Part shown: positions 34,701 through 49,600 of the stretch, piece by piece | How positions within the stretch are numbered: the first letter of the stretch is position 1 | How the letters are laid out: every line of letters begins with the position of its first letter | Assembly (NCBI GenBank): GCA_019359835.1 | Contig: CM033319.1 | Coordinates: 41,443,010 to 41,507,009 of the forward strand | DNA: 64,000 nt | Direction of reading: 5' to 3' | Origin: Pharus latifolius | Lineage: Eukaryota; Streptophyta; Magnoliopsida; Poales; Poaceae | The notes under the pieces: generated by a model | The model's database searches: none | Told to the model about the DNA's origin: nothing | The model's input: the letters and a program-made list of their open reading frames with translations, nothing else | Made by a program: the position numbers and the translations under genes

Positions 34701-37593
34701 AATAAGAACCTTATGGAAAAATTGCATTTCTTAGTAGTTGCCTTTTTTTTTTTCATAAAATTCTTCATTTTCAGGTCGAAAAAATGCTTCAAACTCGGGT
34801 GGCCCATGAATCCAACAGCTGACTTTTTCGGGGATCCTACGAAACCTCCAAATGGAATTGAGGTTACTCATCAGGCCTTCGCGTTATTTTGATATTCGTG
34901 CAAAAACACACAACCCACAATCTAGCATAAGAAGTAGGGGTGGGTTTTGATTTTTCAACTTTCAATGTTTTATATAACATTGGAGCATACATAATCAATC
35001 TGGTAACCTTTTCAAAGGTTCCTATCTCATATAGTTCTTCCATTGCTATTCCTTATGATATGGTGTGAATTTGGGCCCAGCTGCGTTTTAAATTTCTTTT
35101 TGTCTATTATTTGGTCAAAATTTTCAGTACATTCTAGCTTCATTTTGTAGGGAAAAATCTCATTTGGTCCTCCAACTTTGGACTATAGTTTGTTAAGATC
35201 TAAAATTTTCGGAGTTCCTATTTTGATCCCTCAATTTTGTGCCCTCGTCTAGAAGAAGCTTGTTGTATCACTGAAACTTGATTTTTTTAAAAGAAGGACC
35301 AAATGGGGACCTAAGCCAGATGTTGAGGGGCCAAAATAGGATCTTCATAAAGTACAGGTCCTAAAAGGCACTGGGTTTTTGGATTGAAGCCCTAACTTGT
35401 CTTACCAAAATTTGGTCATGTTGGCCAATTTTGCATATTGTTTGGTCTGTTGCCAAAATCTTGGCATGCCAATGGAAGTTGCCCATGTCTAGTTCATTTT
35501 CTTGTCAAAGTTTGATCAAATTTGGGGCTAAGAAACTAGTGACCAAATTGGGGCAAGTCAAAATTTGGCAAGGTAGGGGGGGCAAAATTAGGGTGCAAAC
35601 CAAACATGCCACCCAAAGTAGGTGAACCAAGATAACATTTTCTTTTTTTAATCTCCAAAATTTGGTCTCAAATATTTTTCAGCATGAGCTTGTTAGTGGT
35701 TGACTGTATTATTGCAGTAAGCTGTTTTTATGTTGAAGAATTATAGTTGGATTTGTTCAGCCTCATTTCATGTTTTAAATTGTAAGCAACACCATTTTGT
35801 GTAAATAAGTAAGCATATTTTGAAACTGCATAATTCTCACTTGAATGATTGCAGTGAGAATGTTACATATTGCTCAAGAATTTGCAAATTTCGCACGGGT
35901 AAAAATCATTGGGAATCTCAATAAAAGACTTCATCTGAATTACACTAACTAGAAGACAGAAGCACAAGTATCGGTGTTCAGCATTGTCTGGTTTAAAAAA
36001 TATGCGTAGATATGAGTAATTTTGTTTTTATAATGGGCATTAGCAAAATATGCCTTAACTTAGATCTGTGATTGGTCTATGCCTGGACACATGAGTATTC
36101 TTTGACGGCCATTCAACAAAACCAAAGAAAAACACTACATAACAAAAAGGACTTGCAAATCACATTAATTGCTGTTCTTATATGAAACCTTTTGATCATT
36201 TGATGTGTGTATATTTCATAGGTTCCTCTGCATATTGCCTGAGGAAATTTGATCAGAATTAAGTTTATCTGTTAAGAAAATGGAACTAACTTTAGATGTA
36301 CACAGCAACGTGATCATGCAGTTAGCAAACGGAGGAAGTCCAAAACAAATTTTGTTGAAGTTCGTACATTTTTGCATCTTTTCAGAAGTTTTGATCGAAT
36401 GTGGGCCTTCTTTATTCTGGCTTTCCAGGTATATCTAGTGGCCTTCATCCTTGCAAAGAAAAAAATTATTTGTTTTTTGGCCATATCATGTGATTCTTGT
36501 CTTGCAGGCCATGGTAATTATTGCCTGGAGCCCATCTGGATCCCTTTCTGCAATCTTTGAACCAGATGTTTTCAGAAATGTTTTGACAATCTTCATAACA
36601 GCTGCATTTCTAAACTTCCTTCAAGGTATATATGTACTTTGGGCCTAGAGAACTTTTGGCTCTTGTGACCTTGCTTACTTGTTTTTTCTGCAAAAATTTT
36701 AATAAAATCTTGCTGTAGTGTGACTTTATGCACTATGTCAATATATAATTTTAAGTGAGTTTGCATCTCATTCTTTTTCCCACTGCCTTGTACAATTTCT
36801 AAAATAGGCCTTTTAAACTTTCTCAGCCACACTAGAGATAATTCTTAATTGGAAAGCTTGGAGGAGCCTGGAGTGGTCACAGAAGATCCGACATATTATG
36901 AAATTTGCTGTAGCGGTTGCCTGGTTGATTATTCTTCCAATTACATACTCCAGTTCTATTCAAAATCCTACTGGCCTTATCAAGTTCTTCAGCAATTGGA
37001 TTGGAAGTTTGCAAAGTCAATCAATTTATAGCTTTGCAGTTGTTCTTTACATCTTACCGAACATATTGAGTGCCTTGTTTTTCATATTTTTACCTGCTCG
37101 AGGGTTCTTGGAGCGCTCAAATTCTCGCATCATTAGATTTCTTATGTGGTGGACTCAGGTAAGCATCTGTGCAGTTAACTAGAGTTACATAATTTACCAT
37201 CAGAATTGTTTGTAGATCTCACACATTTGCTTCTGATCAGCCAAAATTATATGTTGCACGAGGCATGTATGAGGACACATGTTCACTTCTTAAGTGAGTG
37301 CTATATTTTCTTGATAGCTAATTTCTCAACCTTATTCTCTCTCTATGATTAATATCTATTTTAATAAAATAGGTATACATCATTCTGGATTCTTTTGCTG
37401 ATATGCAAGCTGGCCTTCAGTTTCTATGTTGAGGTTAGCATAATTTATCCACTTGACAGTAATTACTCGTTTTCAATGTTTTGCATAGCAGTTATCAAAT
37501 TGTTGTGGGACGCATAAAAAAAAAACTATCATAGATTGTGGTGACTATCACGGAAGCTATCTTACATCGTGGTTTTATTTCAAAATTCAATTA

Positions 37594-37675
<82 letters not shown>

Positions 37676-40600
37676 CACATGTAGCCTTTTTCCTACCCCC
37701 GGGAGTAACTACTCAACTGAGCTCTGGTGGGCTCGAATTCCGGATGAAGACGCATGACAAAGTTGTAAAGACGATGCTTATCAACATTGTCCCGAGTCTT
37801 TGTACAGTAGGCATAGGTACGACAGACCTCGGGATCCAGGAAGTCAAGTTGGCGCCACAGAGCAGTAAACTGACAGTAGAAGGCATCTACTATGGAGTCA
37901 TGTTGCTGAAGAGTCTGAAGGTGCTGAAGCAAGGAGTAGTAGAGGGCATCACTACTGGGAAGGTAGTGCTATCGAAGATACTCCCACATATGTCGTGAAG
38001 TCGGTAAATCAACGATATCCATTGAGATGGAAGTGTCAACACTGTGAACCAAAATGGCCACCACTCGAGCCTCATTAGCGTGCCAGTGCTCATGAGCATC
38101 AAGAGCAACCTCATATGTCTCATGGACATCCTCAGCAGCGGCCACAACGGCCGGGTCATCAGATGCAAGCGCCACTACCAAAGGAGGAGGAGGCAGTGGA
38201 GGACAAGGAGCAGTTCCAGAGATGTGACTTCAAAAACGAAGACCGTCAAGAGTGACACAGAGCAAAGCGGACCACTCCCTGTAATTGGTGCCATCAAGTC
38301 GGACACGTGGAGACGAAATTACAGCGGGAGGAACCAAAGACATGCTATAATATATATTTTTTCTTTTTTTTAAAAACAAAACGGGAAAACTGATTTTAAT
38401 GGGCCAAAACAAGACGGCCCAAAAACAAACCCGAGGAGGCGGCCCGAAGGGAGGGGGGAGGAGCGACGACGGCGGTGGTAGTACCCCAGGAGGCGGCGGC
38501 AGTAGCGGCTCGAAGGATGGGCCGGCAATGGTGGAGAGAGGTATCGGCAGCGGAGATCAGGGCATGGTAGGCGACAATTGGGGCCGAAGGAGGCGGTGGC
38601 GACGGCGACGGCGACGGTCCGAGGGTAAGGGCAGCAGCGGTAGCCCGAGGGTAAGGGCTGCGGCGGCGACCCGAGGGTAAGGGTGGTGGTGGCGGCCCGA
38701 GGGTAAGGGTTTTAACTGGGCTCTAATATCATGTTAGGAATTTATGTTGTAGATTTGAGAGTCCATAGGGCAAAATATATATACAAATTACAGAAATATT
38801 TTAGGAAACTAATCCTAACCATAAATCAAATCAAATCAAATCAATATCTCTAACAGGTAGCATACTAGCATGTTGTTCTCAACATATTGGCACTGACATC
38901 ATGGTAATAGTACTTAAATTGTTAAAAATTGACCTTGTGATCACACTAAGGGCCTTTTTGGCCTAGCTTGGCTTCTTATATAAGCTAATTTTTTGGGACT
39001 TATGGCTTATAAGCCCCAAAAGCTAACTTATGTGAAAACCTCAAGTTGTTGTTTGGCTTTTTTTTCTATAATTTTGGTTTATAAGCCCAAAAAATTCAAA
39101 AGGTGGGAGAAGTGGTGAAATAAACCAAATAAGCTGAGGTAGAGTGGCTTTGGCTTATACCACACATATAAGATGAAGCCGCCTTGAAGCCTATGCTTTT
39201 GGCTTAACTTCGTTTTATCTGAGGAGTTGAAGCCAGAATAGATTGGGCAAAATGCGCCCTATGCTGCACACAACTCATTAGTATAGAACACATTGATCAA
39301 AACAGTTCTCTACTTTAAGATGTTATTGGCACATGTTGTGGTTTCGGGGCTTATAAGGTATGTTTGGTTCACATAAAAAAAAAACCAAGTCAAATTCTGG
39401 TCATAGCCAATATGTGTGACGCGACCAAAAAATTTGGTTGTAAGCCAATTAATTGTCAAATCTAATGGTCGTCAAAATTTGACTAGTCAATCAATGGACC
39501 ATCCATCATAGAGAGAGAAGGGGAAGATTTGGGCTACCAAATCTTGGATGGCCAAATCCAACTCCCAAGATTTGGCCAAAAAACCAGCCAAAATGTGACC
39601 AAAGGTGGTCTATTTCTATTGGCATGCCAAAGTTTGGCTATAAAGCAAACAATAGCTAAACTATGGTGGGATAGCAAAATTTTGGCTTCGCCTGATATGG
39701 ATGTGAACCAAACATACTGTGGCTGTATAATAATGTCGGTAGCTAGAGCCTAGACATGAACTTTGTTTGTATATTCCTAACATTATGAAGTTCCTTTCCT
39801 TCCCTGTCTTTCCTCCCATATCCTTTTATTTTGGCATTACATGGATGTAAATGTTCTTTTTTATCTCTTGTATAACCCAAAATTGAATAAAATTTATTGA
39901 GATTATTCCATTTTGTGTTTACTCTTGATAGATATCTCCTCTAGTTGGACCTACCAGAACTATCATGTCTTTGGGATCTGGAAATTACGAGTGGCATGAG
40001 TTCTTTCCCAACTGTAAGATTATGTTGGAAATTTGTAATAGTCTGTTATTTCTTTGCATGACTTTTCTGGTGCTGACCAAATTCTGAATTTCCACAGTGC
40101 ACCATAATTTAGGTGTTGTTGTTACTGTATGGGCACCAATTGTCATGGTATGGAGCAAATCATGTTCGCGCGTGTGTGTGTGAGCTGTTTTGAATTTCTC
40201 ATCACTACTTCTCTCCCCTTAAATTTGTCACACAGGTGTACTTCATGGACACACAAATATGGTATGCCATTTTCTCCACAATATGTGGAGGTGTGAATGG
40301 AGCCTTCAGCCGCTTGGGTGAGGTTGGTAGCCTAAGGAAAATTGTGAAAACATCTGGAAGTGTTAAAGATGCTTTCATTAGAGCTCCCTGTGGCTTACAA
40401 AATTTTTTCCTTCCTGCAGATCCGAACCCTTGGGATGTTAAGATCAAGATTTGATGCAATCCCAGGAGCTTTCGGCAGAAATCTTCTACCTCATGATCAC
40501 AAGCATTCGAAGAAACATGAGGTCTGGTTGTGCTGAAGTTTCATTGGCAATCTTTTCCTAATGTTCTCTTCAGTTGACTTGATAGCTGCTTTCTCATTGT

Positions 40601-43600
40601 TTTCTACTTGTGCTGTAAAGTCTTATCACCGGGAGGATTACGAAGAAAAGTTCTCTGTAATATGGAATGCATTTATCAATTCTTTGCGGGAAGAAGACTT
40701 AATAAGCAATAGGTTGGCATTGGAGTTGGTGTTTATTTTGTTTGTCAACTGTAACATGCTTAGATGATTATCTTTTGCTCTGTTTCCAGGGAGAAAAATT
40801 TATTGATTGTTCCATCATCTGTGGGTGGCACTACTGTTTTCCAATGGCCTCCATGCCTTCTTGCTAGTAAGGTACACATTTTCAATCATCCATTAATTGT
40901 ACTGCTAAATTTATCCTTGGGTCAGTAGCGTGGTACTCACAGCTGTTATATTTATAGATTCCCATTGCACTTGACATGGCAAAGAGTGTCAAGAAAAAGG
41001 ATGAAGAATTGATGAAGAGGATAAATCAAGATCCTTATACATTTTATGCTGTGGTAGAATGCTACCAGACATTAGAAAATATACTTTTCAGCCTTATAAC
41101 AGACTTAAGTGACAAACAGTAAGCCATGTTTTATCCCTCTGCTGATATTTAGGCTTGTATTTATATTAGGAAAACATGTCTGTCTAATTGCTAACTGTAT
41201 TTATTTGAATAACAATTTAGTTCATCTTACATCTCATCATTGCTGCAGTGTTGTTGAACAGATACGTGACAGCATTGACAAAAGTATACTTAATAAAACA
41301 CTTGTGAAAGACTTCCGATTGGAAGAACTTCCTCAGCTCAGTGCTAAGTTTGATAAACTGTTAAATTTATTGGTAATTATAACTAAAACTATTGATTAAT
41401 TATATTTCATTCGCATAGCATTTTCATTCTAGTACACTTCCAAATTGATCAACTCCATTTACAGAAAACTGAGCATCAGGACATTGATCCTGCAAAGACA
41501 CAGATTGCCAATCTATTGCAAGATATAATGGAAATAATTACACAGGATATTATGAAAGATGGACAAGGGTAAGATCTATGCTGAAATATACATCCTCACA
41601 AATAAGTTCTGATGATTCTCAATCATGCAAAACTTTTGCAGTATTTTGAAGGACAAGAACAAATACATTCAATTCGCAAATCTAAATCTGGAGACAACAA
41701 GGAATGAAGCTTGGAGGGAGAAGGTCATACTGCTGCTTTAGCAACTTAATTTGAATAGTACTATGAAGTATGAACAATATCCTTTATTACCAAGTGGCAT
41801 TCTATGTTAACAGTGTGTTAGGCTTCAATTGTTGATGACAACCAAAGAATCTGCAATATACGTACCAACGAACTTGGATGCTCGACGTAGGATCACCTTC
41901 TTTGCAAACTCACTTTTTATGAAAATGCCAGAGGCTCCACAAGTCCGCGATATGATGTCCTTCAGGTCAGCAGCACATTTTTTGCCGATTCCCCCCAAAT
42001 TCCCAACTATTAGCGTGGATGTTTGCCTCTTGCTATCGCCAGGGAATTTTTGCCTTTTTGGGCACTCCATTTTAAACACTGTGCATGAGGTCAAATATGG
42101 CTTCCTTGATTAGCATTTTTGTCAAACTCTTTGCTCATACTACTTTTGTCCACATAAACCTAGCGCTATGATAAGCATAGAGTGCAACTTGTTTAATTTT
42201 GATAACTAATATATTTATGAATATCTAGATTGACCACATTAAAATAACATAGGTAGACTTGTCATCAAAAATACTTTCTAATATTATATTTTTGGAACAT
42301 TTGGCTCCAAGCCACTAAGAAATACCATATTTCTAAAATTGCCATAAAAAACAACTGATTGGTTAGATGCCACTAGAAATTAAAATTTATTTCATATATG
42401 CCACTGTTGACCTATTTTTTTTAAAAATACCAAGAATACCCTTGTTTTTCTTTCTTCACATGTGTTTTACATTGGAACATTTCATTGAACACAAACAAGG
42501 CATTGTATGTTGCCGTGTCACAACCATCATTTGCACAGTCACTATGTCTTCCTGCCGTTGTTGCTCTTTGCTATGTTCTCGACCATATTCACGATGACAG
42601 GTATTGCTTTAGCACGACGTTGAAGCAACTGTGCAGGGTGACCACGACGATTGCGCCCGGGCATGGGTGCCACTGTTTGATCGCTGGGCTAAAGTTCATG
42701 CGCTCGAATAACGCAAGTGTTCAGTGTCTTGCGCTAGCCGTGTCAAGATCTCGTTGGCGTCACGTTCCCGTCAATGATCATGCTGTAGCTGTGTCGAGTC
42801 CATCCTCAAGTATCTTACATTACCTTGAATCATATCCAACATTTCTCAACATATGACAAACACTATTCTAGTTGTATGCCATGGAGCTAACTTTGGTGAA
42901 ATAATTCCTCATGGAACTCCTCATATAGTACTCGACATGGTGGCCGACAAAGCTCCCTACATTGCCGGGCATAGTCCCTACCAAGATCTTGCTCATGGCA
43001 AGCGCCAATGACAGCATACTCTCCATGCCCTTTGTAGCTGTGCCACCAATGCTCTTCTCATAGCTCTCATGATAATCAAGCAGCCACTTCTTTGACCATT
43101 GTTGTATTGCTCCAAGTGTGCTAATAAGCACTCGGGCGTACTCTACGACATGGTTTCCCTGCTTTAAGTTGACTGCCACATCAGCGAGCATGGCAAGTGT
43201 AGTGTCGGCAAGGTTTAGCTTGACTTGCCCAGTGGCGACATATTGGTGGAAGAGGACCCAAGTGAAGCACATGTTGTGTGCCTACCATGTTGACAGTGCC
43301 AACTCACCTACTTGCGCATGCCTACTGCGTGTGCTGCTACGCCCGCTCATGTGTGTCTGCTTGTGTCGACGCGCCCGCTTGTGCCTACTCGCTCGTAGTT
43401 GTTGTGCCTATGCTAGTGTGCCATCCATGTTGTGTTGTTTGGTCTTTGTTGTTGCTCAAGAAGTGCTCTCAAGGTATTTGAGAAAATGCTCAGAAGAACA
43501 AACTTATGTAATGGTGTTTTGTGAGAATTTGATATTCTCAGAAGGGTATAAGAGTCATTTTGATCTGAGCCAAACCCTTTGACCTTGTTAGAATGGTATT

Positions 43601-46600
43601 TTCAGAAAGTTTTTTGTTTTTCAGTGGCATGAGACCAATAATGCAAAAAGTGATGATATTTCTCGAGTTTTTGTTTTCTTCAGTGCTATAGACCGAAATA
43701 CTCCTATATTTTTATAATTTTTATTAACATATTATAATAGAAATTAATTGTCAAAGTTCATTGGAGACTACAAAATGTCAAACATGATAGGCTTTTTGTG
43801 GATGGAGTGAGTATTTGATTATGATTGGTTATTGATAACTATCACATTAACAGACTTCCTCCTTTTGCATCAGTGTTCTAACTCCATACTTCAAAGAGGA
43901 GGTGCTCTTTTCACCTGATGATCTTTACAAGAAGAATGAGGATGGGATATCCATACTGTTCTACCTACGGAAAATATATCCTGGTACTCTTTACGTGTTA
44001 GATCTCAAAATTTAGAAAGTTTATTGTTATGTGCTGTTTGTAAATGATTCATTATGATCCTTGCTTGATAATAGATGAATGGAGGAACTTTCTTGAGCGA
44101 ATAGATTTCATACCAAAGGATGAAGAGGAACTTAAACAAAAGATGGAAGAGATCTGTCACTGGGCATCTTATAGGGGACAGACGCTCACCAGAACTGGTA
44201 AAACACAAATACAGTCATGTAATACATTAACTAAATCTCAATCAGTGTCTCATCATTTGTTTTCACTTTGCTAGTGAGAGGAATGATGTACTATAGGAAG
44301 GCCCTCCAAATTCAATGCATGCAGGATAAACATGATATCGGTTAGTTCAGTGATTGCTTTCATTTTCATCTCTCTCCATCTATACATGTTCTGAACCTTG
44401 CCAAAGCTAGTTGGCTCACTGTAAAATTTTGCAGATAAATTGGGACATGACAAAACTGTAGCAGGCTATCAAGAATTTCAGGCTTCTGCATCCAGGGCTC
44501 TTGCCATTGCTGATATCAAATTCACCTATGTTGTCTCTTGCCAAGTCTACGGCATGCAAAAGATATCCAAGGATACCAGAGACAAAAGTTGCTACTTCAA
44601 CATTCTTAATCTCATGATAACGTACAGAACTAAGCTTTTGCACTTTACAAAGAGGTCTTTTAAATAGTACACTTACTCCAATCCATTTTAAATTGCACAG
44701 AAACCCATCGTTGCGTGTTGCTTACATTGATGAGAGAGAGGTTCCAACTGACAATGGAACAACAGAGAAGACCTATTATTCTGTTCTTGTGAAAGCTTCA
44801 GATAAGTATGATGAGGTAATCGGTAAACATAGAGATGCAGATATTTGATTTGCTTTTTCTTTGCTTCATTTATGGTGAAGTTCTATGAACCACAGTTGAA
44901 TGTATTCGTAGAACTCCAGGTTAAGTTTCCATTCCTATCGATTAAATTCATACTTTTGCTTATATTATTTAGATTTAGTGATAATTCTGTACAAAGTTCA
45001 TTTTGATGCATCTTGCTTGTTAATAGCTTCTCATCTATTGCATGATTTATACACCTGCACACCAAAGTTAAGCAATGGCTGATTGTTTTGGCATCTATAT
45101 GTTTAATTGAATGACCGTATGAAGTCTGAGTGTATTATTGTTATTGTATTATCATGTCACTGTTAACTCGCTTTTAGGAAATTTACCGCATCAAGCTTCC
45201 TGGCAAACCTATAGAGATTGGAGAGGGGAAACCTGAAAATCAAAATCATGCCATAATTTTCACTAGGGGAGAAGCACTCCAGGCCATTGATATGAATCAG
45301 GTACAATTTTGATTTCCGCATCGTCCATTGGCTAATCAAGTACCGGAAATTTATGTTCTACTCATAGGATAATTACCTCGAAGAGGCGTTCAAAATGAGA
45401 AATGTGCTGGAGGAATTTCAGAGTATACACCATGGAAAGAACAAACCCACTATATTGGGCCTTCGTGAGCATATTTTTACTGGAAGGTCTGTCCGTCCAT
45501 CCATGTGCACTTCAGTCACCAAGCATTGGTGCCATATTCATGTCATTTATGCTACATTTCTTTTAATAACTGTATTGTGTGCTTACTTTCCATTTCAGTG
45601 TTTCATCTCTTGCTTGGTTTATGTCCAACCAAGAGACTAGCTTTGTTACTATTGGGCAACGCGTTTTGGCCAGCCCTCTCAAGTATGCAGTCTTCCTTCC
45701 ATATCAATTTACAAGTTTTTTTTTTCTGCCCAAGTATTTTTTTCAGGATGAACCTATTCAACTTAGCTACCAAATCCTTTCATATACCTATTATGTGTGG
45801 CCAAGTGTATTTTTGTGTCAAACATTGACCGGGGAAAGTAGTTCAAGCTTTTTTGGGCAATAACCTGTTGAATTTTGGAACCCTATTTTCAGCTCAAAGG
45901 TATCATTATAAAATATCATATCTTTACAATCAATATGTTTACAGATTAGATCAAACTATATATGACAAGGTGTATTCTAAATTCATAGTGTGCGCCAAAA
46001 ATAGTTTGGAGAAAACTAAAGCAATGCTAGACCCTGCAGTTGTGCAGGATTTCAGATAGTTTTCCAAAGTGAGAAGATAATATTGCTAATTCAAATTTAA
46101 AGGGTATATGATTATGTAGGTTGAGCAAACAAGAAGATAAGAGCTAAACCAAGCATTGTTCCCAAAACAATTCGAAGTTCCAGCTAGTTTACAGCCAGGT
46201 TGGGTTTTTACTCTAACCCCTAAGTTCAACTTGGCTGAGAACAGGCCAATTTGCAACAAGGTTGGTTACCCTAGGGAAGATATCTATATAAACCCTCAAT
46301 TGGGTATTAACATACTAACCATGCTAATTAGGCCATTAAATCGTCACAAAAAAGTCTCAAAAAAATTTGTGTAAATAGTCCTATAATTCATCTACCATTC
46401 TATACAATTTCAAGTAGAAATTCGATTGATGCTATGAGAAACAAAAAGAGAAATTTCTAATAAACAAGAAAAAAACAGAAAAGGAAAAATTAAAGCCATT
46501 ATTCACAGTAAATTTCTTTTTTCTTTTTGTTTCTCTCATATAATGCCCCGACCTAGAGGTCTAAAAGATTTAAACATCTCACAATACAAAGGAATCATAG

Positions 46601-49600
46601 ACACATTGGCACAATTGATAAAATAAAAATAAAATTCTTGAATTAAAAATAACCAATTGTCTACAAAATATCTTAGAATAGAAAATAGCTGAAATTAAGT
46701 CTTATGGAAAATAAAGTCTGATATCTAAGTACTACATCAGGATTCATTCATCTACCTGGAAGGTATCCTTGCTTTGCCTGCGTAGTCTTTAAAGGCATCA
46801 TGTCCAATGTTCATATCATGTTCTACCCTTTCTGCATACACCATCATGCAACTAAAACCTACAAGTCATAAAAACTCAACAAGAAAAATATATACAGATA
46901 GATAGTTCATACACAGACATGTGAAGGCAATACAAGTATACAACAAAGAACATGGTTTCCAAAATTGAAGATACACAATAGTAAAGTAAAACAGAATTTT
47001 TTTAACAATTCAGAACATTATTGGTGAGATTATTATACTTATTGACGAATATTCATACTAGTTTAACTCTGTAGTAATGTGCCCTACCATAGCATTTGTA
47101 ACACCCCGAGTTAGGGATCTAAAAGATATGGATATCTCACAATAGAGAATGGAGTCATTAAACATGTCCACAAAGGACAAATAAAATAACCACTTGAATT
47201 AAAAATAACCATTGTCTTACAAAATATCTTTGGAAAATAAAATAGTGGAAATAGAGTTTAAATAAATAAGACTGAAATCTCTAAGTAGTTGCACTGTGAG
47301 AATCACTCATCCTCTTGGAAGGAATCCCCTTCTTCGTCTGTGTAGTCTTGAATGACATCATAGCCAAGGTCTAGTTCAGAGTCAATTCCCTTTGCATACA
47401 CCATAATGCAACTAACCTATGAGTCTCAAAGACTCAGCAAACAATATATATACACAGGATCATACATCAACACAATAGACAGACGATAATGATATCAATT
47501 GACAAGAGGCAAATGCAAATGGATTTATATCAATTAAGTAAAACAAATATCATTTTTATTATTTTAATTTTCTATTGGTGAGACTATTATACTTATTAGC
47601 GAATATTCACATTTTATTTAACTCTGCAGAAGTGTTCCATACCACAGCATCTCTTAGGCACAATAATTGGCGCCAAATACACACCTCTGTGTTTCTTTTA
47701 ACGTATGATTGGCACTAAGAAAACGGAGTATTTGGCCATACAATTAATCACTTCTATCACCAACCTTGCGGGTTATATTAATCATAAGGTTACTTAACAT
47801 AATCCGTTCCATTTCAAAACCATGGCGGTTATGAAACAAGTATTAGGCACTTACCAATAGGTTGTTACTCGGTAAATTATTAACCAACATCTTCAATGAT
47901 TGAACAACTACTAGAGAGAAACTGTACAACTGTTAACCAACAACAGATCTAAACCATGTAATACAAACTACTATTAGATCATGCATACTACTAACCATAA
48001 ATTGACATATTAAAACAATGCAGGTTTCAAATCTGATAATTAAATATTAGATTTCAACGAAAATAATTAAATGCTGCAATAGAGGTTCGATATGCCTCAA
48101 AGATGGGGTACATAGGCTTACCTTGTTCGTCAATCAGATTTGCTGTCTCCTCGTAAACTCCTACGTCTGTCGACGGATCTACCAATCAAATCAAAAATAC
48201 GAAAAAACTTAATAAATATTCAGAAATTACTTGTTAAAATTTGAAAGGCTCTAATTTAGGGTTTTCGACTTGCTAGGGTTAAGATCTAAAATCTAAACTA
48301 CAGATCTATTAGCCAGAAACTATTAAAAACAAATCCAGGGATTGATTTGTAATCAAAATAATTACCATCGGGTCCCCAGGTCCTTAAAACTTAACCCAAC
48401 AGATATGAGGGCCAATCTATAAATAACTATTTACAAAAGGGCCCTTGGGTCCTAAATAAAAACCTAATCTAAACTCTTCTCTCTACCGGCCGACACACAG
48501 CTCACCTATGGCGGATTTGATGGTGGTGACAACGGTGGCTCGTTGGTGACGACAACGACAGCTTGGGTGGTGCGAGCTCCGACAGTGGCTCGAGAAAAGC
48601 GGCGGTGGCGGCAGGGGGAAATAACGGTGATGGCTCAGAGGGTGGTGGCTCTTCGAAATTTAGGGCAAGGGTTCCTAGAACTTAGCACGAGGTTAGGCTC
48701 CGGTTCCCTCTCTTATTTATGGCCTTCCACACACAATCTCTTCGATTTAAACCACCGATTTTTTAAAGATCTGGCTCAACCGACTCTATCTCTAAGAGGA
48801 CTTCAAATTGGGCACGATTCGTGGTTCAAACAAACTCAGATTTGACCGAATTGGAGTTGGGTTCGAACCTAGTATTAGGACTTGGAATTTAGGGTTTTGA
48901 TTTGGGAATGGAAACTTATGGGTTGTTATAGCATCCCTTAGGCACAATGGTCAGCACACATGTCCTTTTGCATTTCTTTTGAAGCATGATTGGCACTAAG
49001 GAAACAGTGTTTGGCTAGAGCCTGCTTGGTAATATGCGTTCGCACTAACTACGCATAAGTCATAACTTACTAATATCATCACTACTAACACACTGTCATA
49101 TCGGTTATATCAACCATGAGGTTACTAGACTTAATTCGCTCCATCCCAGAATTATGGTAGTTATAGAATAAGCATCGAACACTCACCAAGGGGTTATTAC
49201 TTAATAGATTATTAAATGATAACAATAACAACTGCACAATCGATGCTCAACAATAGATCTAAACCATTGATCACAACTGATGATAACCTACTCAGATCAT
49301 GCATACCACTAACCACAAATTGAACAGATTAAAACACACAAATTTTCAAAGCCGATAAATAATGATAGATTGCAAACCAAAATAGATAATGCATAAGGAT
49401 TCAACATGCATCAAGGGTGTACTACATAGGGTTGCCTTAGTCGAAGGTTAGATCCCAACTTCCTCCTTGTAAGCTCCAACATTTGACATCTGACGATGAC
49501 TCTAACTATTGCTAATGAATATGAATATAATTAATAATAATTCAGAAATGAGAGACTTCTAATGTAGGGTTCCAGGCTCTTTAGGGTTCTAAGGTTCAAA

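Larger units (their letters stand above)
24352..34862 (+). other. Callose synthase exons 1-12: cytosolic N-terminus (residues 1-466)
   Basis: A short basic tail (RRGMSRIATRMPTRAL) precedes the Vta1-like N-terminal domain from about residue 47 (SELVPSSLAPIVPIL), which continues with the family block SSGRGVRQFKTYLLHRLEK in exon 2. The FKS1 domain 1 is in exons 8-11, with LELLYIGLYLLIWGEASN in exon 9 and WRNYDDLNEYFW in exon 11. Exon 9 uses the acceptor at 31164; the tempting AG at 31190 would break the frame. Exon 12 ends at GIE and joins exon 13 at QRDHAV. Confidence 0.9.
36306..40322 (+). other. Callose synthase exons 13-20: first transmembrane cluster (residues 467-768)
   Basis: Hydrophobic stretches are visible at FFILAFQAMVIIAW, NVLTIFITAAFLNFL, AVAVAWLIILPITY, FAVVLYILPNILSALFFIF, WILLLICKLAFSFYV and VVVTVWAPIVMVYF, about six helices as expected. 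Exon 18 carries YEWHEFFPN and exon 20 the conserved MDTQIWYAIFSTICGG. Intron 17 (2,498 bp) inside this block holds a copia fragment and MITEs. Confidence 0.88.

Noticed and set aside
34775..34894. Apparent truncation of the callose synthase, since the frame after exon 12 reaches a TGA at 34890
   Set aside because: A GT donor at 34863 joined to the acceptor at 36305 keeps the frame and restores the family text (QRDHAVSK to KTNFVEV).
42367..42856. Plus-strand frames in the intron 28 element
   Set aside because: No recognisable motif; they overlap the terminal repeat and the opposite strand of the captured fragment region.
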